From: an uncultured Gemmatimonadales bacterium
GTDB taxonomy: Bacteria > Gemmatimonadota > Gemmatimonadetes > Longimicrobiales > Gaopeijiaceae
NCBI GenBank assembly: GCA_937919655.1
Contig: CALFPJ010000096.1
Coordinates: 1 to 64,000, forward strand
DNA: 64,000 nt
Reading direction: 5' to 3'
Position numbers and translations under genes: made by a program. Under the pieces are notes generated by a model. That model ran no database searches. It was not told the origin of the DNA and saw only the letters and a list, made by a program, of their open reading frames with translations. Each line of letters begins with the position of its first letter. Position 1 is the stretch's first letter. Below, piece after piece: positions 1 to 8,010 of the stretch.

Positions 1-1
1 C

Positions 2-523
2 TCCATCGAGACGGCGTTGCGCCGCAACGACATCTGTCTGGTCGATACATACGCGCGTACGTACCAGAGGCGTGCCGCCTCGTCTCTGTCCGAGCCCCTT
101 TCCTCGCTGGACTTCGACCCGCAGCCGGGGACCCCCAGCAAGTTGGAGTCGCGAAGCCTCTCTCCTGACAACATCATCCGGGTCGACCCGGCACGTCGTC
201 CTTCCGAGGCGTGTCTCGTCGAGGGCAGGGCCGACCGACTTGGGTCTATCGAACTGGAGGCCTTGCTTTGGCAACGTCCACCAGAGGCCGGGGCGGCGAC
301 GATCTTCGCCCGAGACCTTAGTCCGGAGGCCAATACCACCCTTCTGGAAGGTTCCGGGCGGTCCGCATTCCTGTATCTGGATACCCCTGACGGTCCGCGA
401 CTTACCCTACCCGGTCGGAATCGAGCTGGTTTGGGGGACCCCAAACTAACCGGGACGGGGGATCGTTCGGATCTCGCCGAGCAGGCCATACTGAGCACCG
501 GACAAACGCCCAACCGGACGTAA
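2..523 (+). CDS. Hypothetical protein, C-terminal fragment (5' end outside window)
   Basis: The reading frame is open from the first bases of the window to a TAA at 521-523, giving about 173 residues with no need for an internal start. Codon third positions are GC-rich, as in neighbouring genes, which argues for real coding. I do not recognise a family: the fragment has no membrane segment or clear motif, and is moderately acidic in its middle (residues around LEALLWQRPPEAG). It overlaps the 3' end of the convergent flavin reductase gene by 78 bp, which is more than usual and may mean the true gene ends earlier through a frameshift, or that this is a spurious frame. Function unknown. Confidence 0.35.
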   Translation, partial: SIETALRRNDICLVDTYARTYQRRAASSLSEPLSSLDFDPQPGTPSKLESRSLSPDNIIRVDPARRPSEACLVEGRADRLGSIELEALLWQRPPEAGAATIFARDLSPEANTTLLEGSGRSAFLYLDTPDGPRLTLPGRNRAGLGDPKLTGTGDRSDLAEQAILSTGQTPNRT

Positions 524-1066
524 CGAAGCGGGATCGATCTCGAGCGATCCCGCAAGACTTGTGACCCCGGCCGCGAGCAACACCCTCATGACTCGTCCGA
601 TCACCAGTGTGTTCGGCGCCTCTGCGAGTGGGACTTCCTTCTCGACGACACACTCAAGGACGGCCGGGCAGTCGACTACATGGGGCGCGTCAACCGAGGC
701 GCACCGCGCCGACTCGAGCCCCGCTAGTAAGAACTCGTCCACCCCCGCAGGAACGTCAGCCGAAGACGCATTCATGGGCTCCAGCAGTCGCTCACAAACC
801 ACATTCACGGCAAACGCACCACGAGCGCGGACATTGCTGAGCGTGTCCTTCGGAATCCCCTGCCGGTGTCCTATCGACACGCCGACGAGCATGGGGGATG
901 AGGACAAAGCCGCGAAGTAGCTGAAGGGGGCCAGATTCGGCGTTCCGTCTTCCCCGTAAGTCGAAATCCACCCAATGGGGCGCGGGACAACAAGCGATGT
1001 GATGAGTTGATATCGCTCGCGCGGCGACACGGCACTCGGATCGATTGTGCGCCCGTCGGCGTTCAC
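446..1066 (-). CDS. Flavin reductase-like, FMN-binding protein (flavoredoxin family)
   Basis: A 206-residue protein of the flavin reductase-like / flavoredoxin family, which binds FMN in a split-barrel fold and passes electrons from NAD(P)H or a partner. The signature start of the domain is visible at residues 15-35 (RERYQLITSLVVPRPIGWIS), followed by the NLAPFSYFAALS segment that usually lines the flavin site, and the N-V-R/FAVNVV stretch near residue 80. Length is normal for the family. Translation starts at a GTG. It is a single gene, convergent with the unknown ORF at the window edge and upstream of nothing obvious. Which reaction it serves (free flavin reduction, aromatic hydroxylation partner, or other) cannot be told from sequence. 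Confidence 0.85.
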   Translation of the reverse strand: MNADGRTIDPSAVSPRERYQLITSLVVPRPIGWISTYGEDGTPNLAPFSYFAALSSSPMLVGVSIGHRQGIPKDTLSNVRARGAFAVNVVCERLLEPMNASSADVPAGVDEFLLAGLESARCASVDAPHVVDCPAVLECVVEKEVPLAEAPNTLVIGRVMRVLLAAGVTSLAGSLEIDPASLRPVGRLSGAQYGLLGEIRTIPRPG

Positions 1067-1087
1067 GTCACGACCACGACGGATCGG

Positions 1088-1858
1088 TCAGCGGCTCGAC
1101 GGGACCTCAAGCACCTGTCCGGCGAAGATCTTGCTTCCGTTGATGCCATTCTTCTGCTTGATCACTTCTACGGTCGTGCCGAGTCTTCTCGCGATGGTCC
1201 ACAAAGAATCTCCATTGCGCACCGTGTATGCGATCTGCGTCACACGCTGGGTCGCCCGGGTCGCGACCTGACCCACGTAGCTCTTGTACTGCTTCGGAAA
1301 CACGGCAACATGGTAATGGGCCGGATACCGCTCACGCGTAGCCTCGAGAACGCCGGCGGATTCGAGCGACGTGAGCACTCCCTCCAGCCAGTTCCTACAG
1401 TTCCTGTCGCGGCTATAGCGAAGGTCGACAGCCATTCCCGTCGGGTGGACCGACCGTTCCGAGGCATTTCGCGGCTGCCGTGTGGTCGGCCGCGTGAGGC
1501 TCGTTACGACCAACTGTTCTCCGCATGCCGCCCGGTACTGACGAGCTAGCCGTTCGACGAATGTGGCCACCTCGGGGCGGGCGTATGGAAACGAGACCGC
1601 GTGCAACTCGAAGTTGCGGTTCGGTGTGACGCGTTGCAGCCAGCCGCGGGACGCGAAATAGGTTACGCGCTCACCGGTCTCGATGAACGAGAAGTCGTGC
1701 TCCCGAGCGACACGATTCTGCAGGTCGAGGGAGGCACTAGAACCGCGAAGGCTCTGAGCTGCGGTGGGCGCCGACGGCACGGCCCCGAGCGCCACCGCGA
1801 TGAGGACGCACTTCAGCAATCGTATTCCGGTTTGATGCCCTGTTTCGACTCTCGTCAT
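1088..1858 (-). CDS. Exported LysM protein with M15-like (VanY/DD-peptidase type) domain
   Basis: About 256 residues from the ATG at 1858 (a frame-open upstream ATG at 1918 exists, but the 1858 start places a signal peptide right at the N-terminus: basic MTRVETGHQTGIR, hydrophobic LLKCVLIAVALGAV, then a PTAAQ cleavage region). The middle contains H-P-T-G-M-A-V-D-L and a later H-Y-H-V, matching the two zinc-ligand motifs of M15-type peptidoglycan peptidases (HxxGxAxD and HxH). The last ~45 residues are one LysM repeat (YTVRNGDSLWTIARR...), a peptidoglycan-binding module. Together this indicates a periplasmic cell-wall hydrolase or wall-bound protein. Families with this arrangement are often annotated DUF5715. 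Substrate is inferred, not shown. Confidence 0.75.
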   Translation of the reverse strand: MTRVETGHQTGIRLLKCVLIAVALGAVPSAPTAAQSLRGSSASLDLQNRVAREHDFSFIETGERVTYFASRGWLQRVTPNRNFELHAVSFPYARPEVATFVERLARQYRAACGEQLVVTSLTRPTTRQPRNASERSVHPTGMAVDLRYSRDRNCRNWLEGVLTSLESAGVLEATRERYPAHYHVAVFPKQYKSYVGQVATRATQRVTQIAYTVRNGDSLWTIARRLGTTVEVIKQKNGINGSKIFAGQVLEVPSSR

Positions 1859-1915
1859 CGCTCTCTGGACCGTAGTCCTCGACGTGATTGCATGCTCGTT
1901 GGCCTCAATGCCATC

Positions 1916-1931
1916 CATATGTAAACATATG
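1916..1931. promoter_or_regulatory. Inverted repeat CATATGT-AA-ACATATG upstream of LysM/M15 gene
   Basis: Perfect 7-bp inverted repeat with a 2-bp spacer just upstream of the 1858 start on the minus strand (it overlaps the alternative start at 1918). It shares the CATATG core, plus a following GTTTT, with the double CATATATG element in front of the ArsR-family gene at 9.4 kb, so it may be an operator. No experiment or second copy of the full site supports this. Confidence 0.35.
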
Positions 1932-2007
1932 TTTTGCCATGCACAAGCATCCGATTATTCCATGCTCCCCGGTCCGACCTGTCGGGTCCCTACCTCCGGG
2001 CCCCAAA

Positions 2008-2042
2008 GACCGGGGCAGATCGCGCTTACGCCTGCCCCGGTC
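2008..2042 (-). terminator. Stem-loop downstream of superoxide dismutase
   Basis: Perfect 11-bp inverted repeat (GACCGGGGCAG at 2008-2018, complement at 2032-2042) with a 13-nt loop, 15 bp beyond the stop codon of the sod gene. Read on the minus strand only three T residues follow, so it could be a weak intrinsic terminator or an mRNA 3'-end stabiliser. Confidence 0.6.
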
Positions 2043-2056
2043 ATCACGGCTTAGCC

Positions 2057-2677
2057 TTAGGCGACCGCCGCTCTGTAGCGGGCCCCGACCTTGTCCCAGT
2101 TCACCACATTCCAAAAGGCGGCCAGGTAATCAGGGCGTCGATTCTGGTAATTCAGATAGTAGGCATGTTCCCAAACATCGACACCCAAGATCGGCGTCAG
2201 GCCCTGCATGATCGGGCTGTCCTGGTTCGCTGTCGCAAAACACTTCACGGTACCGGTCCCGTCGACACACAGCCAGGCCCATCCTGATCCGAACTGGCCG
2301 GCGGCGGCAGCCTCAAACTGCGACTTGAAATCGTCCAGAGAACCGAACGCCGCGTCGATGGCCGCGGCGAGGTCTCCCGAGGGAGACGAGGCACCGCCGG
2401 GTGTCATCACATCCCAAAAAAGGGCGTGGTTCACGTACCCACCGCCGTTGTTTCTCACAGCGCCACGGATCGAGTCGGGAAGTGCGTCGAGATCCGACAG
2501 CAACGCTTCTGCGGACTTGCCGTGCAGGTCAGCATGGGATTCCAGCGCCCCGTTGAGCTTGCTGGTGTACCCCGCATGGTGCTTGCCATGGTGGATCTCC
2601 ATGGTGCGGGCGTCAATGTGGGGTTCGAGCGCGTCGTGCGCGTAACCGAGTGCAGGTAGGTCGAAGGGGTAGGCCAT
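2057..2677 (-). CDS. sod: Superoxide dismutase, Fe/Mn family
   Basis: A 206-residue Fe/Mn superoxide dismutase, converting superoxide to oxygen and hydrogen peroxide. All metal-ligand contexts are present: His in [11 protein letters not shown], His in NHALFW, and Asp/His in [16 protein letters not shown]. The [11 protein letters not shown] segment and NQDSP Gln context resemble Mn-type or cambialistic enzymes more than strict Fe types, but metal choice cannot be fixed by eye. I chose the ATG at 2677 over an in-frame start at 2797 because the family begins at PFDLPALGY and an AAGGAG ribosome site lies just before 2677. There is no signal peptide, so it is cytoplasmic. It is divergent from dinB, with about 90 bp of shared upstream DNA. 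Confidence 0.96.
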   Translation of the reverse strand: MAYPFDLPALGYAHDALEPHIDARTMEIHHGKHHAGYTSKLNGALESHADLHGKSAEALLSDLDALPDSIRGAVRNNGGGYVNHALFWDVMTPGGASSPSGDLAAAIDAAFGSLDDFKSQFEAAAAGQFGSGWAWLCVDGTGTVKCFATANQDSPIMQGLTPILGVDVWEHAYYLNYQNRRPDYLAAFWNVVNWDKVGARYRAAVA

Positions 2678-2768
2678 GTACCGTGGCTCCTTGGCATAGT
2701 CGTTGTTGGAGCGGAGATTGTACCCCGCCCGGTTCCCCGCAGCAATCCGTCGTAACCCCGAGTCGTCC

Positions 2769-4004
2769 GTGCCGGAATCTCCCTCACCTAGACGCATCCT
2801 GCTCGTGGACTGCGACGCGTTCTTCGTTCAGGTCGCCTGCCTCGAGGACCCGGAAGGTGCGGGGAAGGCCAAGTACCTGATCGTGGGTGGCACGCCGACG
2901 GGTCGAGGCGTGGTCACGTCGGCGTCGTACTCAGCCCGAGCATTCGGCGTGCGCGCGGCAATGCCGACAGCCCATGCCCTCAGGTTGTGCCCTGAAGCGA
3001 CGATCGTCGGTGTGCCGCGCGGCGTGATCAGCGAACGGAGTCGTGACGTGCGTCGGGCGCTTGAAGACCTCTCCCCCATCGTCCAGGCCGCGTCGGTGGA
3101 CGAATTCTACCTGGACCTGTCTGGCACCGAGCGCCTGTTTACGGGGGAGACTCTTGAAGCGAGTGCCTGGCGGATTCGCCAGAGCGTTCTGGAGCGCACG
3201 CAAATTTCGGTGTCGCTCGGGGGAGGCACTCGGCGTGTGATCGCAAAGCTCGCCACCCGGTGCGCGAAGCCGGCCGGCGTCCACATCGTTCAACCCGGCG
3301 CGGAGGACGTTTTTCTCCGACAGTTGGATCTCGCGGACATTCCAGGAATCGGACCCGCGCTGGTCGAGGTGTTGCGCAAGAAGGGGCTGGTGCGAGTCGA
3401 AGATACGTGGCCAGTACAGATTGAGTGGCTGCAACGTTGGCTTGGAGACCGACGCGGGGCGTGGCTGTACCGGCGTATCCGCGGCGTGGACTCGAGCGAG
3501 GTCGACCCTCATGAGAGACGTAAGTCGATCTCTGCAGAACGGACGTTCGCCGAGGACATCGGGGACGACCGCGAGTTGGGACGGAGATTGTTGAAGCTCA
3601 CAGGTTCGGTCGCTTCGACGCTCAGAGAAAAGTGCTTCCGGGCCCGCACCGTGACGGTGAAGCTCCGCGACTCCGACTTCAAGACCCGCCAGCACAGCCA
3701 GACGGTACCGGAGGCGATCGAGTCTGACGCGGCCATCCACGAAATCGCGAAGGCACTCCTCTTTGACCTTCGCGCTGACCGTCGCATGCCTGTACGATTG
3801 CTCGGTGTGGGGCTGACCGGACTGGTCGGATCGGAAGACGCCCCTCAGTTGGGTCTGTTCGCCAACTCCGGCGCAGGTGAAACAGATCGGGAGCGCGCTG
3901 TGTCGCGTACGGTAGACGAGCTGCGAAACCGATTCGGACGTGGTGCAGTGATGCCAGGCCTCTTGGTCGAGGCAAAGAAAACACCGGGGGGTCCAAAGAA
4001 ATGA
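2769..4004 (+). CDS. dinB: DNA polymerase IV (Y-family translesion polymerase)
   Basis: About 411 residues of a Y-family DNA polymerase, which copies past damaged bases. The palm motif [12 protein letters not shown] carries the first catalytic aspartate, and [12 protein letters not shown] carries the second Asp-Glu pair. The helix-hairpin-helix [13 protein letters not shown] follows, then the little-finger domain with [15 protein letters not shown] prefer the GTG at 2769 because homologues begin just before [12 protein letters not shown]; an ATG at 2703 is in frame but adds a proline-rich tail lying in the sod promoter region. The stop codon overlaps the start of the next gene by ATGA, so both are translated as an operon. 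No LexA box was recognised. Confidence 0.93.
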   Translation: MPESPSPRRILLVDCDAFFVQVACLEDPEGAGKAKYLIVGGTPTGRGVVTSASYSARAFGVRAAMPTAHALRLCPEATIVGVPRGVISERSRDVRRALEDLSPIVQAASVDEFYLDLSGTERLFTGETLEASAWRIRQSVLERTQISVSLGGGTRRVIAKLATRCAKPAGVHIVQPGAEDVFLRQLDLADIPGIGPALVEVLRKKGLVRVEDTWPVQIEWLQRWLGDRRGAWLYRRIRGVDSSEVDPHERRKSISAERTFAEDIGDDRELGRRLLKLTGSVASTLREKCFRARTVTVKLRDSDFKTRQHSQTVPEAIESDAAIHEIAKALLFDLRADRRMPVRLLGVGLTGLVGSEDAPQLGLFANSGAGETDRERAVSRTVDELRNRFGRGAVMPGLLVEAKKTPGGPKK

Positions 4005-4816
4005 GTGCGACCGGTAGGCCACAGGGATTGAAACAGATTTGGCCCAATGGGTCACCGCTCATCGGGATGGTCCATCTACTTCCCCTTCCTGGATCTCCTC
4101 GATGGGGCGGCTCCATGGCCGAGGTGCTCGACCGCGCGGCGGCGGACGCCCGAGCCCTAGCCGAGGCCGGATTCGACGGCGTCTTGGTCGAGAACTTTCT
4201 CGACGCGCCCTTTTTCGGCGGCGCGGTCCCATCTGTGACTGTCTCCGCGATCACGGTTGCTGTCACACATGTGGCTTCCGCCGTTGACTGCCCGTTGGGG
4301 GTGAACGTGCTCAGAAACGACGTGGTCGCCGCGCTAGGGATCGCGACCGCGACAGGAGCCCGCTTCGTGCGGGCGAACGTCCATACCGGTTCGATGTGGA
4401 CGGACCAAGGCCTGATCGAGGGCCGAGCCAACGAAACCCTTCGACTGCGCCAAGCGCTCGGCGCCGACATCGCGATCCTTGCGGATGTCCATGTAAAGCA
4501 CGCCACGCCGCCGGTCGGGTCCAAGCTGGAATCGTCGGCTCGTGACACGTGGCACCGAGGCCTTGCGGACGCGCTCGTCGTGTCGGGCCAGGGGACGGGG
4601 CAAAGCACAAAACTTGGGGATGTGCTCACTGTTCGCAAAGCGGTGCCGGAAGCGACCCTCCTCGTGGGTAGCGGCCTGACGCTGGCTCAAGGGCCAGAGT
4701 TACTCGCCGCAGCCGACGGCGCGATCGTGGGCACCTCAATCATGAACGACGAACGGCCCGGCGCCGGAATCGATCCGGGCCGGGCCGCTGCGTTTGTTCG
4801 GGCGCTCCGCCCCTAG
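4001..4816 (+). CDS. btpA: BtpA/SgcQ family TIM-barrel protein
   Basis: A 271-residue protein of the BtpA/SgcQ family. Typical features are the N-terminal LIGMVHLLPLPGSP, the GFDGVLVENFLDAPFF strand-loop, GVNVLRNDVVAALGIA, FVRANVHTGSM and the C-terminal LLVGSGLTLAQ...DGAIVGTSI phosphate-binding-like loop. In cyanobacteria BtpA affects photosystem I stability, but in non-photosynthetic bacteria the family is probably a TIM-barrel enzyme of unknown substrate. The ATG overlaps the dinB stop (ATGA), so it is co-translated with the polymerase. The reason for that pairing is unclear. Family call is confident, role is not. Confidence 0.88.
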   Translation: MSATGRPQGLKQIWPNGSPLIGMVHLLPLPGSPRWGGSMAEVLDRAAADARALAEAGFDGVLVENFLDAPFFGGAVPSVTVSAITVAVTHVASAVDCPLGVNVLRNDVVAALGIATATGARFVRANVHTGSMWTDQGLIEGRANETLRLRQALGADIAILADVHVKHATPPVGSKLESSARDTWHRGLADALVVSGQGTGQSTKLGDVLTVRKAVPEATLLVGSGLTLAQGPELLAAADGAIVGTSIMNDERPGAGIDPGRAAAFVRALRP

Positions 4817-4833
4817 GAGCGAGGCTCCGGGAG

Positions 4834-6576
4834 CTAAGCTTCTCTGGCCTTGTTCTTCGCGAGCATTGCCTCGTAGGGCTTCCGCTCGAAGTAACTCTTG
4901 GTCTCAGACACGACCACCGGCGCGAGGAAAAGAAGCGCGATCAGGTTCGGCCAGATCACGATGGCGAGGGCTACATCTCCCAAGGCCCACACCACGGAAA
5001 GCGGCAAAATCGCTCCGACAAAGTGTGCACCCACGTAGAGTGCCTTGTACGGCAACACCGCCTTCTGCCCTAGCAGGTAATGCGCGCACCGATCTCCGTA
5101 GTAGCTCCACGAGATCGCTGTAGAGACTCCGAACAACAGCACGCCGAAGACCACGATGTAATGGCCCCAGTCACCGATCGGCTGGAGCCCCTGCCGGAAA
5201 GCCGCTGCCGTGAGCGGGGCAGCGTTCTCCACGGCGTCCCCATAGAGGGAGGTATAGGTGGTGCCATCCGACGCGACCGCCTCGCCTCTCTCGGCGAAGA
5301 CGGTCCCTGAAAAAAGACGGGTCTGAGCCTCGTCGGTAAAGAGCAACGCCACGCTCGCCTCATGCCACGAAACGAGAGGGTCCCCGATGCCAGCCTGAGC
5401 ATGTGCACCGTTGACGATGCTAATCTGAGGGGGCGCGTCCACTCCTGATGAGCGGTCGTTATCTGTCATCGTCGTGTACGCGATATCGCCCGCACCCAGT
5501 GTAATTTCGGTTGGGAAGCGTTGCTCATACGCCCCGGTCATGATGATGACCAGGCCGGTTAACGAGCAGATGACGAGCGTATCGATAAACGGCTCAAGGA
5601 GTGCGACCACTCCCTCTGAAACGGGTTCATCGGTCTTGGCTGCCGCGTGCGCAATCGGAGCCGACCCCTGTCCAGCCTCATTCGAGAATAGACCTCGACG
5701 GACCCCCCACATGAGGGTAATCACAAATACACCCGCGCCGACGCCCGCAACGCCCGCAGAGGGGTTAAACGCCTCGGAAAAGATCGTCACGAACGCCCCG
5801 GGCAAGGCGCCCAAGTTCAGGACGATGATGAGGAGCGCGCCGGCCACGTATACAGCCGCCATAAACGGAGCCAAAACGGCGGTCACCTTTCCGATCCGAC
5901 CGATGCCGCCGAGGATCACCGCACCCACGATCACAGCCGTCACGAGACCGGTGGCCAGAATCGGGAAGTCGAACGCCGATTGCATTTGGTCCGCCACCGT
6001 GTTGGCCTGCACAGCGTTACCCGTGAGGAAGGCGGTGAAGCCGAGCATGACCGCAAAGAAGATTGCCATCGGGCGCCACTTCGGCCCCAGCCCCCGCTCG
6101 ATGTAGTACATCGGCCCACCCGCCACAGTCCCAACTTCGTCCGTGATCCGGTACTTCTGCGCCAAAACGACCTCGGAGTACTTGGTCGCCATACCGAGGA
6201 ATGCGGTAACCCACATCCAAAACAGCGCGCCCGGCCCGCCCCAGTGAATCGCCATTGCGACCCCCGCAATATTCCCGATTCCAACCGTGGCAGATAGCGC
6301 CGTCGTAAGGGCCTGGAAATGCGATACGTCACCAGGGTCGTCTGGATCGTCGTACTTGCCAGTCGTGACCCCGAAGCCGTGACCGAGTCGGGACAACTGC
6401 AAGAAGCCGGTGCGCACCGTCAGGTACATCCCGGTACCGAGGAGAAGGATCACCATGACGGGGACGTTCTCACCACCGATGTCCGGCCCGATATCGATGA
6501 CCCACTCGGTCATGAAGTCGACTACGGGCTGTAGAAAGCGATTGAGGACGTCGATTACCGGCTGGAGCCAGTCCAT
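4834..6576 (-). CDS. Sodium:alanine/glycine symporter, AGCS family
   Basis: A 580-residue inner-membrane carrier with about ten hydrophobic helices. The family signatures FQALTTALSATVGIGNIAGVAMAIHWGGPGA (first half, near residues 90-120) and MWGVRRGLFSNEAGQGSAPIAHAAA (near residue 290) are clear. It imports alanine or glycine with Na+. Between the helices ending near residue 370 and the one starting around GHYIVVFGVLLFGVS (residue ~470) lies a soluble stretch of roughly 90-100 residues that is longer than in DagA-type relatives and should face the periplasm. It is monocistronic, convergent with btpA; a small hairpin GGAGC-GAG-GCTCC lies at 4816-4828 between the two genes. Confidence 0.92.
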   Translation of the reverse strand: MDWLQPVIDVLNRFLQPVVDFMTEWVIDIGPDIGGENVPVMVILLLGTGMYLTVRTGFLQLSRLGHGFGVTTGKYDDPDDPGDVSHFQALTTALSATVGIGNIAGVAMAIHWGGPGALFWMWVTAFLGMATKYSEVVLAQKYRITDEVGTVAGGPMYYIERGLGPKWRPMAIFFAVMLGFTAFLTGNAVQANTVADQMQSAFDFPILATGLVTAVIVGAVILGGIGRIGKVTAVLAPFMAAVYVAGALLIIVLNLGALPGAFVTIFSEAFNPSAGVAGVGAGVFVITLMWGVRRGLFSNEAGQGSAPIAHAAAKTDEPVSEGVVALLEPFIDTLVICSLTGLVIIMTGAYEQRFPTEITLGAGDIAYTTMTDNDRSSGVDAPPQISIVNGAHAQAGIGDPLVSWHEASVALLFTDEAQTRLFSGTVFAERGEAVASDGTTYTSLYGDAVENAAPLTAAAFRQGLQPIGDWGHYIVVFGVLLFGVSTAISWSYYGDRCAHYLLGQKAVLPYKALYVGAHFVGAILPLSVVWALGDVALAIVIWPNLIALLFLAPVVVSETKSYFERKPYEAMLAKNKAREA

Positions 6577-6707
6577 ACGCGGGTCCCTATTCGGAAGAAG
6601 AGCTATGGGCCATCACGGCGGCCAAGTCACGGAAGAAACGAAGAATGCCCCGCCCCGAAGGCCGAGGCAAGCGACGTTGCACCACCGATCCTCTTAGCTG
6701 GCTCCGC

Positions 6708-7865
6708 CTATGGGCGGGCCACTGCCGTCGCGCACACGTGGGCGGCCACGGCCTCCGCGAGTAGCTCATGGGCGCGATTCACGATCTCATCCAGAGACGG
6801 AGATTCCTGGAACATCTCTTCGGCCTTCTCGCGGAGTTCTGGAACGGTCGGCAGATGCGGGAAAGCCATCTCGGCCAGCTTCTCTTCGAGTTGCGCCCGC
6901 GCCGCTCTCGCCCGATGGGCTAGGTCGTCCAGGGTGTGCGACTCCGACCAGGTCTCTTTCACGCGCGCAGCGATCGTCTCCACGTTGAACGCGCCTGCAA
7001 GCTCAATGGCGACTTTCTCGACGACCTTCCGCCCTACCGGCTTTTCGCCGCGGACAATCGCTTCCGGCGGAGCGCGCAGATCCCAGACCACGCTAAACCA
7101 TGACATCACTTTGAGCACATAGTAGGAGATATCGATCTCCCACCACCTGAACCCCTGACGGGCTGAACTCTGGTAGTGGTGGTGGTTGTTGTGCCACCCC
7201 TCCCCCAGCGTGATCACGGCCAACAAGAAATTGTTGCGGGAGTCATCGCCGGTCAGATATCGCTGCGACCCCACCTCGTGGGCGAGCGAGTTGATGAAGA
7301 AGGTCCCGTGATACAGGAGAACCGTGCTCCAAAAGAACCCCACGATCAGCATTGGCCACCCACCCCATAACCAGATCCCCACTCCGAGGATAATGGCGGG
7401 CATGTAAGTGAATTTGTCCAGGAAAACGAGCTCAGGGAACCGAGTGAGGTCACGAACCGTTCCGTAGTCCGGCCTGCTCTTTTTCTTGTTAAAAATCCAC
7501 CCGCAATGGGAATACCAAAACCCGTGGTGACGCGGCGAATGAATGTCTTCAGGGGTGTCGGAATGAAGGTGATGGTGGCGATGGATCGCCGCCCACCAAA
7601 TCACACCACGCTGGGCTGAGGTCTGGCCCAAGAAGGCAAGCATGAACTGAAACACTCGGCTCGTCTTATACGATCGATGGCTGAAGTACCTATGGTACCC
7701 GGCCGTGATCGCCCACATGCGCAGAACGTAGAGCGCGATGGCGACACCAACGGCCATCGCACTAACTCCTGTCCAGATCGCCGCAAAACATACGAGGTGG
7801 ACGAGAAGAAATGGGATGGTCGCCGGATAGACGATATCTTCGTGGGGCGCGTGGGCGTGGGCCAC
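6708..7865 (-). CDS. Membrane fatty acid (delta-9 type acyl-CoA) desaturase
   Basis: About 385 residues from a GTG at 7865, chosen because a purine-rich AAGGAAGGGA site directly precedes it and the conserved region starts soon after; the open frame runs up to 8042 but that extension is unlike the family and overlaps the divergent gene. The three histidine boxes of di-iron desaturases are present: HRYFSH, HRHHHLH and HNNHHHY, set among four hydrophobic segments (TIPFLLVHLVCFAAI, and others). The enzyme would insert a cis double bond in acyl chains for membrane fluidity. After the catalytic domain there is a ~100-residue polar, charged C-terminal extension (from about VRGEKPVGRKVVEK) predicted to be helical, which is not part of the usual desaturase core. 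Confidence 0.92.
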   Translation of the reverse strand: MAHAHAPHEDIVYPATIPFLLVHLVCFAAIWTGVSAMAVGVAIALYVLRMWAITAGYHRYFSHRSYKTSRVFQFMLAFLGQTSAQRGVIWWAAIHRHHHLHSDTPEDIHSPRHHGFWYSHCGWIFNKKKSRPDYGTVRDLTRFPELVFLDKFTYMPAIILGVGIWLWGGWPMLIVGFFWSTVLLYHGTFFINSLAHEVGSQRYLTGDDSRNNFLLAVITLGEGWHNNHHHYQSSARQGFRWWEIDISYYVLKVMSWFSVVWDLRAPPEAIVRGEKPVGRKVVEKVAIELAGAFNVETIAARVKETWSESHTLDDLAHRARAARAQLEEKLAEMAFPHLPTVPELREKAEEMFQESPSLDEIVNRAHELLAEAVAAHVCATAVARP

Positions 7866-8010
7866 TCCCTTCCTTCGGTCTAGGTTGCACGGGGGTCGTA
7901 AGGCGATAGAGTAACAACACGTTGGCGCCCCGCCAAGCACAATCGATGGCGGTGCGCAGCCGAGAACGCCATTGTGCGGATTGGAAACCCTGCGATTTCG
8001 GAGATTGACC

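Noticed and set aside
2931-4055. 374-residue minus-strand frame opposite dinB
   Set aside because: Mirror frame of a clear polymerase gene; His/Arg-rich and not protein-like.
4816-4828. Hairpin GGAGC-GAG-GCTCC between btpA and the symporter as a terminator
   Set aside because: Only 5 bp with a 3-nt loop and no T-run; too weak to call.
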